Assembly: GCA_963989245.1 (NCBI GenBank)
Contig: OZ022351.1
Coordinates: 30,887,891 to 30,951,890, forward strand
Length of the DNA: 64,000 nucleotides
From: Nansenia antarctica
Lineage: Eukaryota; Chordata; Actinopteri; Argentiniformes; Microstomatidae
Direction of reading: 5' to 3'
Position numbers and translations under genes: made by a program. Every line of letters begins with the position of its first letter. The first letter of the stretch is position 1. Positions 11,252 through 22,167 of this stretch are shown in pieces. The notes under the pieces were generated by a model that ran no database searches, was not told the origin of the DNA, and saw only the letters and a program-made list of their open reading frames with translations.

Positions 11252-12387
11252 GACAGTTTGTAGCCTGCTGCTGATATCACCACAGTAGTAAAATTCATTT
11301 ATTAAAATATGAACATATAACAATAACTGGGGCTAGTATGACCTACGCATTTAATCGGTCAGCAATTTCTTGCCAAACCATTTCCCTCGCCTTGTTAATT
11401 GCGGCAGTATTGCACTATTTTACATCTTATTTTTCCGTCTTCATAAAGATCAATAATTCGGAATGCTGCGCAAATGTAGAACCCCTGCAGAGCTGCGCAA
11501 ATGTAGAACCCCTGCAGAGTGGAGTATCTTCATTTCGACAGATCGACTCTTCGGGGCTCTTTATGTCTGCGTGCACGCGCCCATATCGAAGATTTGTAAG
11601 CCGGTCTTCTGTGAACACTCATCACACAAGCCTGATCCTCGTTCGAGGAATCACCTGAGGCTTGAATTCCAATCCCGAGTTGCCTGATCGCCTGATTTGT
11701 TTCAATCGCCGATATACTGATCCACCTTTAGTGGAACGGCCCCCAGGTTGATTGATGAATCAGGAACAGGTGTGTGGAATGATGGGACTGGAACCAAGCA
11801 ATTATCTGTGAACCTAGGAAAAATGACAACAGCAGGGGGAGACCAAAACACAACACACAACACAATACAAACAGCAGGCCTGCTACAACACAAACACACA
11901 CAGAACACCAACACGGTACGTAACAGCTCCCATTCAGCCACAAGAGCATTACTGAGGTCGGCCACTGATGTTGGGAGAGAAGGACTGGCTCGCAGTCGGC
12001 GTTCCAATTCATCCCAAAGGTGTTCGATGGGGTTGAGGTCAGAGCTCTGTGTGCAGACCAGTCATGTTCTCCCAGACCAAACTCAGCAAACCATGTCATT
12101 ATGGACCTCACTTTGTGTATGGGGGCATTGTCATGCTGAACCTGGAAAGGGCCTTCCCCAAACTGTTGTCACAAAGTTGGAAGCATGCTACTCTCTAGAA
12201 TCACATTGTATGCTGTAGCATCACCTTCTTCAGGGGACTAATTTTATTTAGAAAAAAAGACATTCTTATTCATATTCTTATTTTATTTAGAAAAAACAAG
12301 ACAAAAGACATTCTTATTCAGTAACCAATGAAAGAAAACAAAACAATACAAATAGTAATAGTTATACTCATGAGGATAACAAAGTTA

Positions 12388-12750
12388 TAAATCTCACTAC
12401 TGCTCCTAGCGTGGGAAGAACTTCGAATGAGCATGAACCCTAATGAGGCATCAGAGAATACACACAGGAGAGAATACCGTACTAGTGCTCCCAGTGTTGG
12501 AAAGGTTTCACTAATGCACAATGCCTAAGGTCACATCAGAGAAAACACACAAGATAAATCTCACTACTGCTCCTAGCGTGGGAAGAACTTCGAATGAGCA
12601 TGAACCCTAATGAGGCATCAGAGAATACACACAGCAGCATGAACCCTAATGAGGCATCAGAGAATACACACGGCGCCCAGTGATGGAGGAGTTTCAGTCA
12701 TACAAGCAACCAAACCAAACATCAGTCAATCCACACAGGAGAGAAACTAT
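12388..12750 (+). pseudogene. C2H2 zinc-finger array relic
   Basis: DNA-level matches to zinc-finger repeats are clear (CAGAGAATACACACAGGAGA, GCTCCCAGTGTTGG, GAGAGAAACTATG). Frames shift and stops are frequent, so no finger array can be translated. A segment of about 70 bp (near 12390 and 12555) is duplicated. It lies between the plus-strand and minus-strand zinc-finger exons and is probably a dead paralogue. Confidence 0.75.
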
Positions 12751-13314
12751 GTTTTGTACAATTGTATACCCACAATGCAATGTGTCATGAAATTACTGCA
12801 TCTTTTAATCCTGTGAATATTAGCTTCAGCTTGGACACAATCTGACAAGGCTGTCCAAGTGGTTGCATATCTGCAAATACTCCTTCTTTACAGGGGTTCA
12901 CTTTTATATACCCCCTTCTCTATGCCCCTCGTGTCTTGCTTCCTGCTTCTGAGTAGAGTAGACGTGCTTCTCCCATCTCCTCTCCTCGCGCTGCTTTCTT
13001 GCTTCTTTTTTTTTTTTCTTGCTTCTTTTTTATAGTTTTCCAAAACATTTTTTTATAGCTTTTACTACATTCTTTTATATTCTTTTTTTGTTTGTTTTGT
13101 TTTCTTGCTCTACAATTTTACCAGTGATGATAGATGTGAAGACTGACTGATCACACACCTGGAGCACCAACGTGTACAAGCAATGGCCTAATCAAGGAGT
13201 CACCAGTCTACTGTTTGTCTCTCGGACACCGGGCAGAATATCCTCTCGGCCTTGCAGAGGCTGCCTGTCGCCTTGCAGAGGCTGCCACGGATATCTACAG
13301 AAGACTGCAGTACT
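12751..13314. other. No gene recognised; T-rich run
   Basis: Positions about 12990-13110 are T-rich with a repeated CTTGCTTCTTTTTT. No paired ends or coding motifs found. Confidence 0.4.
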
Positions 13315-13920
13315 TGGGAGTGCCCTGGAGTTACTGATTTCTGGAGGACGGTGTGTGATACATTGTCCCTCATTCTGTCCAAACAAATCCCACACTCACC
13401 AGCAGTCTTATTACTAAATGACAGTTCAACCCTGGATTTAAATATCAAACAGAGACGCATCTGGCTGGCCGGCCTTACCCTGGCCAAAAGGATTATAGCT
13501 TGCAGGTAGGTGGAAGTCGCCCCATTTCTTGACCACGCAGAGGTGGATCTTAGACTTCATAGACATAGCCAGCATGGAACACTGGATAGCTAACAGGCAT
13601 CAGGCAATATCTAATAATATTTCTTGCTGGGATCAAACCATTACCATTCTCAAGACATTACTTTAAGCTAATCCATTTGCTCCTTCCATGGGGTTCTGTG
13701 GGTTGGGGTGGGGGGCGGGGGGCTGTGATTGGGCGGGTGGGTAGGAGGTATTTGTTATCTGTGGGAGGTGGGGGACTGTTGGGGTAAAGGGAGATTGGGA
13801 AGGGGGAGGTGGATGGTTTATGGGAATTTTGTATTTGTACTGGATTTTTGTTATTCTATTTCTCTTTATGGGTTTATATGTTACCACTCCCTTGTACTAT
13901 TCCCTGAAATAATAATAAAA
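13315..13920 (+). pseudogene. L1-like LINE, C-terminal fragment and 3' end
   Basis: A frame reads VTDFWRTVCDTLSLILSK and then RRIWLAGLTLAKRIIA. After a shift of frame near 13505 it continues WKSPHFLTTQRWILDFIDI to a stop near 13665. This matches the C-terminal end of L1-clade LINE ORF2 proteins of fish. A G-rich 3' region follows and ends in AATAATAATAAAAAATG. The reverse transcriptase itself is absent. Confidence 0.7.
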
Positions 13921-15159
13921 AATGTATCACAAAAAAGAAGACTGCAGTACTTGAAAGATATTTCAACTGAAGGACTCTGTGGTACCGAGTCAGAATGCTA
14001 ACGTGAGTAGCACCCGGCCCACTGACAACGGTACTCCCCCTCTGAATGCCCGTTGGGAAAAGCCGGCACCCTTGACTCTGTTTCCCGCAGACAGTGATTC
14101 TCAACCTGAGATCAGTACCGCGACCGGCTGGCCGTCACTGCCTACCCAACAGCTATTGTATGAGCCTGCATTAAAAGGGCTGCAAGCTAACGATGCTACA
14201 GCACAAGCTAACAATGCTAGTTCAGGGCCCACCTTAAAGCCAGCTACCAGGCTTAAGCAACACCAAGGTAATGATGCAACGCGACCAATTGCAACTTTAA
14301 TTATTATATACTTATAATGATTATATTATTTTAATTAATTATTATCAATATCGTCAGTAAGGGGAACATAAAAGCATACTGCTTCCCTGACGGACTCCCA
14401 AACCCCCAGGCCTTTACCCCTCTTTGAGGTGCTCCACCTGCCCCCTTCACACTTGTTTCAGAGGCTTCAACCCTCCACGACACGCACCTCGCCCCTCCCC
14501 TAGCCCCCTCCGGGCACCACCCTAGCCCCCTCCGGGCACCACCTAAGGAGATGACATGGATAGGGAAAGGTCTTCTGCTGGTGATAAGATGGTGTGACGG
14601 AGATGCCAGCTACAAGCAGACACACTCCCCGGTCCCTACCGTTCAGTTAGGCTATCATGTCCGTCTACACATTCCACATTTACGAGCCCTCTACAGTTCG
14701 CCTATTCACCCACATAAATAATCACACAAGCACACCATGGTGTAAGGCACTCTGTTTATTGTACGTTACATGTTTGTCTCCGTTTGTAAACTGTGTCCAT
14801 TGTCCCCGCTGTAGGTCTTCCGGGGTGTAGCGGAGATCGGCCAAACAGAGCTGACGAGAGTGGGGCGGGTCTTATAGTGCGCATGCGCATGGGGCTGGGA
14901 TGGGTGTGTTCAACACCAGCATAGACCAAGTGTTAACTGGCACTGGCAGTTTGTGGGTATTGTTGTGTTTAATGTGTTTTGATATGTATGTGGATGTGTG
15001 TACTATGCTGTAAAGTACTTTGTATTTTTAATATAGTAGGCTATAGTATTTACAAACAGTGAAGTTAGGTTGTAATTAAATAATTATTGTGTGTAGATTT
15101 GGTATGTTCCAAGGGGGCGGGGCTTACAGACTGCCAATGGCCCCTGGCCTGAGCTAGAT
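13921..15159. other. No gene recognised
   Basis: Contains a small inverted pair around 14355-14395 (GTCAGTAAGGGGAA and its complement TTCCCTGACGG) and a 21-bp direct duplication near 14505-14545. No family motifs were seen. Confidence 0.4.
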
Positions 15160-15290
15160 TACTCTTCCTGATACGACTGGTGGACTAATGATTCACTTGC
15201 TTAGTCAAATGTATTGATTGTAAGTGGCTTTGGAATAATGCATCTGCCAAATGCCAAAATGTAAATGTAAAAATGTAAAATGTATCACAT
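15160..15290 (+). mobile_element. L2/V-SINE-type 3' tail
   Basis: Contains TACGACTGGTGG, GATTCACTTGCTTAGT, GTAAGTGGCTTTGGAATAAT and (AAATGTA)n, the common 3' tail shared by fish L2 LINEs and their SINEs. A second copy ends the fragment at 20090-20395. Confidence 0.7.
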
Positions 15291-15446
15291 AGCCATGAAG
15301 TTGGTGATGGTGGCAGCGTGCTCTTCCATCATAAAAGTGTTCTCTGATGAGCTGTTAGAGAGGTAAATGAGATCACATTTGCTTTACTGGCATTCTTTTG
15401 CCTGCTTCAGGTATACAGAATATAGCCCTCTGTATGGATGGTTCTG

Positions 15447-15860
15447 CTATGTCCAAGCACTTCCCAAATGACTGAGATATGATTTCCAATACTCCTCTAG
15501 TTTGGGGCATGACCAGAACATATGAGTGAGATTACAGGGAGCCTGGGAACACCTATCACACGTGTCTACTATATTCAGGTTTATCTTGGCGAGTCTCGAT
15601 TTCCTGTAGTGTGCTCTATGAATTATTTTGAATTGTATTAGTTGGAATTTTGCACAAGATGAACAAGATTTTATTTCCTCCAATGCCTCAGTCCACTGGT
15701 CATCAGATATGATAGTGCCCAGTTCTGTTTCCCATTCCGTCTTAATCCTCATGAAAGCCGGGGGTGTATCTGGAGCTAGGAGGTCATATAAGAACGAAAT
15801 GTGTTGGGTAGTAATTTATTTAATGGAAAAAATATATACTTCCAGTATCCATGCAACCAA
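15447..15860 (-). pseudogene. L1-like LINE ORF2 C-terminal fragment
   Basis: The minus-strand frame of about 100 residues reads WETELGTIISDDQWTEALEE and then CDRCSQAPCNLTHMFWSCPK. The CxxC...H...C knuckle and the WSCPKL..YW context are typical of the L1 ORF2 C-terminus. It is the part that would precede the fragment found in opposite orientation at 13315, but the two are 1.5 kb apart and need not be one insertion. Confidence 0.75.
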
Positions 15861-15869
15861 TTTGTGTAA

Positions 15870-16536
15870 GGCATGACTACGGTCATGTTCAGAGCCCATT
15901 CTTATTAAGCCCAGCTTACTTATTAATTACAATCAAATACAATCAGTCAAATGTAGTTAGTTGCTCATAGCTACAGTGGTGGTTTTCGTAACAACTAGTT
16001 GACAACAGCAGAGCAGTAGTATTCCATGTTAGATAAGTTTTTACTGTGTTTAGTGAGTCATCTATCCACCAGTCATAGCATTAAAAAGTTAAAATGCTAT
16101 GCTCGGAACAGGGGCCATTGGCAGTCGTAGTGCCATATCTTTTAGTTGAGTTTTTATCCTATACAGTAGAAAAACTGAACAGGATAGTTAGATGACTCAG
16201 ATGGGACAGTTAATGTGTAGCCTGTATGTATGTATGTATGTATGTGTGGAAGGTACTGGGCACAGAGGGAGTCGGTACACAGAGTCTTAATTGGGACGCC
16301 GCCCGTTTATTACAATGAACAGAAACAAACCTCAGCACACCCCTGACAGGTGTGCTGGAATAATAACAGTCCAAAAGCAAACAGTAATAGTTTAGTCCAA
16401 TACCGCACAGCGCGACCAGTTTTCCCCTTTCGGCTCTGCCTGGACGTTGCTCGCTGCTTTCCTCGTACCTGTGCGGTGTCACTTTGCTCCGTACACCCAC
16501 TCTCCTATTTAGGATCCTCCACCCTCCGGTCTCTCC
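15870..16536. other. No gene recognised; short (TATG)n
   Basis: A (TATG)n run lies at about 16222-16245. The rest is the 3' flank of the minus-strand zinc-finger gene. Confidence 0.45.
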
Positions 16537-17058
16537 TCATCCTTCTACTCTCTGTCCTATGACCCCAAAGCCAGCACAATTCTCACGACCTCTCTGATGT
16601 TTCCTTAGGCTTTGTATATGACTGAAAGTCTTGCCACACTGGGAGCAGAGGTATGGTTTCTCTCCTGTGTGTACTCTCTTATGAATAGTTAGGTGTTCTG
16701 CCCGAGTGAACATTTTCTTACACTGGGAGCACTGGTACAATTTCTCTCCAGTGTGTATTCTCTGATGCTGCTTCAGGTCTCTTGCGTGACTGAACCTCTT
16801 CTCACATTGGGAGCAGTGGTATGGTTTCTATCTAGTGTGAACGATCTGATGTCTTTTTAGGTGTTGTTCCCGATTGAAACTCTTCCCACACTGGGAGCAC
16901 TGGTATGGTTTCTCTCCTGTGTGTATTCTCTGATGCTTTTTCAGGTATCCTGCCTGATTGAAACTCTTCTCGCATTGGGAGCACTGGTGTGGTTTCTCTC
17001 CTGTGTGAATTCTCTGGTGTGTCTTTAGGTCTCCTTCTTGAATAAAACTTTTCTCACA
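16537..17058 (-). pseudogene. Zinc-finger array tail beyond premature stops
   Basis: Six further fingers continue in the same frame as the exon at 17059-19895 and end with LRKHQRGRENCAGF and a short tail. They are cut off by TAG at 17059-17061 (a CAG glutamine in the other fingers) and again by TAG at 16828-16830 (a GAG glutamate in a TGEKP linker). No frameshift is needed to join them, so only these two point mutations separate them from the main array. The natural C-terminal signature matches that of the plus-strand paralogue. Read-through or sequencing error are alternatives to true loss. Confidence 0.75.
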
Positions 17059-19895
17059 CTAGGAGCACTGGTGTGGTTTCTCTCCTGTGTGAATTCTCTG
17101 GTGTCTCTTTAGGTGTCCTGCATTATTGTAACTCTTCCCACACTGGGAGCACTGGTATGGTTTCTCTCCTGTGTGTATTCTCTGGTGTCTCTTTAGGTCT
17201 CCTGCTTGAATAAAACGTTTCCCACACTGAGAGCACTGTAATGGTTTCTTTCCTGTGTGTATTATCAGATGTCTCTTAAGGGATAATGCATGACGGAAGC
17301 TCTTCACACACAGGGAGCACTGGTATGGTTTCTCTGTTGTGTGAATCCTCTGGTGTGACCTTAGGCTTGGTTCCCGATTGAAACTCTTCCCACACTGGTA
17401 GCACTGGTATGGTTTTTCTCCTGTGTGTATTCTCATGTGTATAGTTAAGTCTCCTGCTCGAGTAAAACTTTTCTCACACTGCAAGCACTGGTATGGTTTC
17501 TCTCCTGTGTGTGTTCTTTGGTGTGTCTTTAGAGTTCTTGCATCGCTGAAACGCTTCCCACATTCTGAGCAGAGGTATGGCTTATCATCTGTGTGAACAA
17601 TCTGATGTCTTTTTAGGTGTTGTTCCCGATTGAAATTCTTCCCACAATGGGAGCACTGGTATGGTTTCTCTCCTGTGTGTGTTCTTTGGTGTGTCTTTAG
17701 AGTTCTTGCATCGCTGAAACGCTTCCCACATTCTGAGCAGAGGTATGGCTTATCATCTGTGTGAATAATCTGATGTCTTTTTAGGTGTTGTTCCCGATTG
17801 AAATTCTTCCCACAATGGGAGCACTGGTATGGTTTCTCTCCTGTGTGTATTCTCTGATGTGTCTTCAGGTCTCCTGTCCGATTGAAACTCTTCCCACACT
17901 GGGAGCACTGGTATGGTTTCTCTCCTGTGTGTATTTGCTGATGTCTCTTTAGGCTTGGTTTCCATTTGAAACTCTTCCCACACTGGGAGCACTGGTATGG
18001 TTTCTCTCCTGTGTGTATTCTCTGATGTGTCTTCAGGTCTCCTGTCCGATTGAAACTCTTCTCACACTGGGAGCACTGGAATGGTTTCTCTCCTGTGTGT
18101 ATTATCTGATGTCTTTTAAGGGATACTGCATGACAGAAGATCTTCCCACATTGGGAGCACTGGTATGGTTTCTCTCCTGTGTGTATTCTCTGATGTGTCT
18201 TCAGGTCTCCTGTCCGATTGAAACTCTTCCCACACTGGGAGCACTGGTATGGTTTCTCTCCTGTGTGTATTTGCTGATGTCTCTTTAGGCTTGGTTTCCA
18301 TTTGAAACTCTTCCCACACTGGGAGCACTGGTATGGTTTCTCTCCTGTGTGTACTCTCTGATGAATAGCTAGGTGTTCTGCCCGAGTGAACATTTTCTTA
18401 CACTGGGAGCACTGGTATGGTTTATCATCTGTGTGAATTATCTGATGTCTTTTTAGGCTTGGTTTCCATTTGAAACTCTTCCCACACTGGGAGCACTGGT
18501 ATGGTTTCTCTCCTGTGTGTATTCTCTGATGTGTCTTCAGGTCTCCTGTCCGATTGAAACTCTTCCCACACTGGGAGCACTGGTATGGTTTCTCTCCTGT
18601 GTGTACTCTCTGATGAATAGCTAGGTGTTCTGCCCGAGTGAACATTTTCTCACACTGGGAGCACTGGTATGGTTTCTCTCGATGTATTCTCTGATGCCGC
18701 TTCAGGCTGCTTGCATCGTTGAAACGCTTCCCACATTCTGAGCAGAGGTATGGTTTCTCTCCCGTGTGTATTCTCTGATGTCTCTTAAGGGATAATACAT
18801 TACTGAAACTCTTCTTACATTGGGAGCACTGGTATGGTTTCTCTCTTTTGTGAATCCTCTGGTGTGACATTAGGTTTTGTTCCCGATTGAAACCCTTCCC
18901 ACACTGGGAGCACTGGAATGGTTTCTCTTCTGTGTGTATCATCTGATGTCTCTTAAGGAATAATGCATTACTGAAACTCTTCTTACATTGGGAGCACTGG
19001 TATGGTTTCTCTCCTGTGTGTATTCGCTGATGCTTTCTCAGGACTCCTGCTTGACTGAAACTCTTCCCACACTGGGCGCACTGATATGGTTTCTCTCCTG
19101 TGTGAATTCTCTGTGGTTTCTCTCCTGTGTGTATTCGCTGATGTTTTGTTAGGTTGCATGCATGGCTGAAACGCTTCCCACATTCTGAGCAGAGGTATGG
19201 TTTCTCTCCTGTGTGAATTCTCAGGTGGCTCTTTAGGTTTTGTTCCCGATTGAAACTCTTGCCACACTGGGAGCACTGGTATGGTTTCTCTCCTGTGTGT
19301 ATTCTCTGGTGTGTCTTTAGGACTCCTGATTGATTGAAACTCTTGCCACACTGTATGCACTGGTATGGTTTCTCTCCTGTGTGAATTCTCAGGTGGCTCT
19401 TTAGGTTGTGTTCCTCATTGAAACTCTTCCCACACTGTGTGCACTGGTATGGTTTCTCTCCTGTGTGTATTCTCTGATGAATCCTTAGGGCATCTGCCCG
19501 AGTGAAACTCTTCCCACACTGGGAGCAATGGTATGGTTTCTCTCCTGTGTGTATTCGCCTATGCTTCTTTAGGGTGCTTGCATCGCTGAAACGCTTCCCA
19601 CATTCTGAGCAGAGGTATGGTTTCTCTCCTGTGTGAATTCTCTGGTGTGTCTTCAGGTGTTCTGCCCGAATGAAACTCTTCTTACATTGGGAGCACTGGT
19701 ATGGTTTCTCTCCTGTGTGTATTCGCTGATGTTTTGTTAAGCAGCTTTTAGAAGTAAAACTCTTTCCACACTGAGAGCATTGGTATGGTTTCTCTCCGGT
19801 GTGTATTCGCTTATGTTTTGTTAGGTTCCTTGTACAGGTTCCTGATGTGGTGGAGCTGGGCTCGCTGTCTGAACCTGGGTTGGAGCTCTGCTGAT
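17059..19895 (-). CDS. Large C2H2 zinc-finger protein, terminal exon (about 32 fingers)
   Basis: This exon encodes a nuclear poly-zinc-finger protein. A CTTACAG acceptor places the first base at 19895 in phase 1 (D-QQSSNPGSDSEPSSTTSG), which fits the phase of the 5' exon ending at 24657. About 32 CxxC-x12-HxxxH fingers follow with TGEKP linkers; some linkers are TDDKP or shortened (HREKP). Finger types repeat in pairs: RTGDLKTH next to KWKPSLKRH, and NREQHLKRH next to SDARTLKTH duplicated back to back. This indicates recent growth by two-finger units of about 168 bp. One stray QRIHTGEKP insert lies after finger 8. A TAG ends the frame at 17059. No KRAB or other effector domain is visible. The sequence upstream of 19895 in the same frame is intron. 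Confidence 0.85.
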
Positions 19896-20666
19896 CTGTA
19901 AGAATAGGAACATATACAGGGTTACAAATACATTTTGTACAAAAAAGTGAGCAATGTTGCCACAAAGAATAATAGACAAAAAAATAGATCGGAGATAATC
20001 GACTTGGCCAACTCGGCCCCTGGGTAAGGTAGACACGTGGTCTTCGCCAGGGGGTGCATCGGGGTGGCCTTGTGATCACTGACTTGCCCCTGACCTAATG
20101 TAACCCCCTCCCGGACAGCCAGAAACCATGGAGTGATCCTGGACAACCGCCTATCCTGTGTGGAGAACTCAAGGTGTCGGAGGCCTAGGGGGAGTCATTG
20201 TATTGATATGTGGGGGTCCAGCACAAGGGGACATTTGTTTGAGCTGTTCATGTGGATTTCCTTCACTCAAAGCCTTCCTGCTACGACTGGTGGATTGATG
20301 ATTCACTTGCTTAGTATTCAAATGTATTGATTGTAAGTCGCTTTGGAATAAGGCGTCTGCTAAATGCCAAAAATGTAAATGTAAATGCAAAGGCCTCTGT
20401 AAGACCTATTTGGTTCAATTGGGCAAAACATATTGTTTGTCTGCTACACCATAAATATGAATAGTTGCACACGTGGATGCAGAATGAACAGCCCTCCCGA
20501 TAGTTTCTGCAAGTAACTTGAAATGTATCAATTAAACTTGTCGTTTTATATCTTTGAGTCAGGGTTTGTCCAATGCTAATCGTGTCCGAATAGGGCTTTA
20601 CAGTGCATTGGTAGCATTGATTTTACAGCAGTGCAATGACACTCACCACTATACAACAAAGACTTA
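19896..20666 (-). other. Intron between zinc-finger array and 5' exon, proximal part
   Basis: No exon found. It contains the polypyrimidine acceptor of the finger exon, an L2-type LINE fragment at 20090-20395, and ends at the PIF/Harbinger insertion. Confidence 0.6.
20090..20395 (+). mobile_element. 5'-truncated L2-type LINE fragment
   Basis: A short frame reads NHGVILDNRLSC, as in the region after the reverse transcriptase in L2/CR1 LINEs. Then comes the conserved 3' tail GTAAGTCGCTTTGGAATAAG, GCGTCTGCTAAATGCC and (AAATGTA)n. Confidence 0.7.
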
Positions 20667-21002
20667 GGCCCAATCCCGATTCCCTTTTCTACCCCTATGG
20701 CTCGTTTTCGAGTGTGACTCGATTCGAAGCCAAGGCCTTCGAACAGAGCCGCAAGCCATAGGGGTTGAAATCTACCCCTATGAAATGGGACAACCCTTCA
20801 AGACTGATACGTCATCAGGAGTATCGTAGAAAAGCATTGACGCTCGCGACTCATTCACAACTTCACTTTTACGCTATCAATCGATCAAACAAGTCATCAA
20901 ATAAAAAAGAACAATGCTTCATTATCAGACCATGACAGAATAACGGCGCTCTAACCTGTATGAAACCTGTGCTCCTACCCTGCCAGTCTGCAGTGTTTTT
21001 TT

Positions 21003-21210
21003 TTTTTTTTTTGCCATTTAGCAGACGCTTTTAATCCAAAGCGATTTACAATTACGAATTACAGGGACATTCCCCCTGGAGTAACTGAGGGCTAAGTGCC
21101 TTACTCAAGGACACACTAGTAGTGGTGTGGTTTCAGGCGGGATTTGAACTCACAACCTTCCGATGACAAGTCCAACTCACTATCCACTAGACCACCACTA
21201 TTTAGGACAA
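21003..21210 (-). mobile_element. tRNA-derived SINE (V-SINE type)
   Basis: On the minus strand there is an A-box TGGTCTAGTGG, a B-box GAGTTCAAATCCC, a body with CCTTGAGTAAGGCACTTA, and the tail CGCTTTGGATTAAAAGCGTC followed by TGCTAAATGGC and A-rich sequence. This is the layout of a complete fish tRNA-derived SINE with an L2-like tail. Confidence 0.85.
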
Positions 21211-22167
21211 CAGTGCAACAACTTCGCGGCTGAACTTAAGTTAAATTTGCGGTGTCATATACCATCAATGGGAAACATGGAAAAATGCATGACTTACATA
21301 TTTAATTTTATGACGTTCCGAAATCCGAAGTGACAGGAACGCTGGAGAAACAGCCGCTGTCCACTGCATTAATTAACTACATGTCCTTGATGAGTCTCCC
21401 GCTCACTGCCCTCCATCAAAAATGTCACATCCATCAATAATATTACATAATAACAACTGCTCGGATTAGATTGCGAGTTGTTTTGGTACAATTTATACCA
21501 CCAAGGGGGGGGGGGGGGGGAATTTGCACCTATCATGCACATATCAGCCTGTGGATAGAAAACTTTAGATAGATAACTTTACATTAAATATGTCTACCAT
21601 CATCCGCTGTCAAACACCACAATTTATTTCATGATTGTACATCTCTGAAATGTTAATCGCGCACATTTCTATGGGTCAGTTGCCGGGGCAGAGGAACACC
21701 AGGGTGACTGTCAGCCTGTGACAAACGCGCAGATATGAGTGCTCCGGTAGTCTAATGGAAATGATCAGGCATAACAGCGATTTTTTTGTTATGCTTGTTA
21801 TAAAGAAAAGGTCTATTGTAATGACATTAAACTAACGTTTGATAGATAACTTTACATATGTGTACCATCATCTGCTGTCAAACGCCACAGGTAATAATTG
21901 ATTTATGATTGTACATCTCTGAAATGCTCGACTGACATGCAGCCTGTAACGTTAGACACACAGCACATCGGCATAATAACGTTTTGTTGTTGTTGTGCTT
22001 GTTATAAAGGAAATGTCTATAATGCATTTAAATGAATGATACAACCCATTAATAATATTACATAATAACAACTGCTCAGATTAGATTGCGGGTGCCGCTA
22101 CATGGAAATAGGTAAAAATGCGCATCATGTACAAGTCAGCCGAACGTTTGATAGATAACTTTACATA

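Larger units (their letters stand above)
10450..11743. mobile_element. TIR element of unassigned superfamily inside the LTR
   Basis: The ends are GGCCCCGTTCCACTA and (complement) GGGGCCGTTCCACTA. A possible 3-bp duplication CAG lies at 10447-10449 and 11744-11746. It carries a GATA microsatellite and two tRNA-like segments in opposite orientation, and a doubled 27-bp segment at about 11464-11517. No transposase frame was found. Confidence 0.65.
9909..11925. mobile_element. Solo LTR with 5-bp TSD, itself interrupted
   Basis: The ends are TGTTACGCC and GTACGTAACA. The duplication GCTCC lies at 9904-9908 and 11926-11930, inside the Tc1 element. Without the 1.3-kb insertion at 10450-11743 the LTR is about 720 bp, comparable to the related one at 5043-5928. 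No internal retroelement genes are present. Confidence 0.8.
9742..12225 (-). mobile_element. Tc1-like element split by a solo LTR
   Basis: The left end CACTATATGGACAAAAGTAT follows TA at 9740-9741. The body stops at 9908 and resumes at 11926, on either side of the LTR insertion. The right part encodes decayed transposase on the minus strand in two frames (RSIMTWFAEFGLGEHDWSA, then MERRLRASPSLPTSVADLS). The right TIR is absent, so the element is truncated near 12225. Confidence 0.8.

Noticed and set aside
13663..14001. Gly/Trp-rich and Pro-rich ORFs on the two strands.
   Set aside because: They arise from the G-rich 3' region of an L1-like LINE and have no motif.
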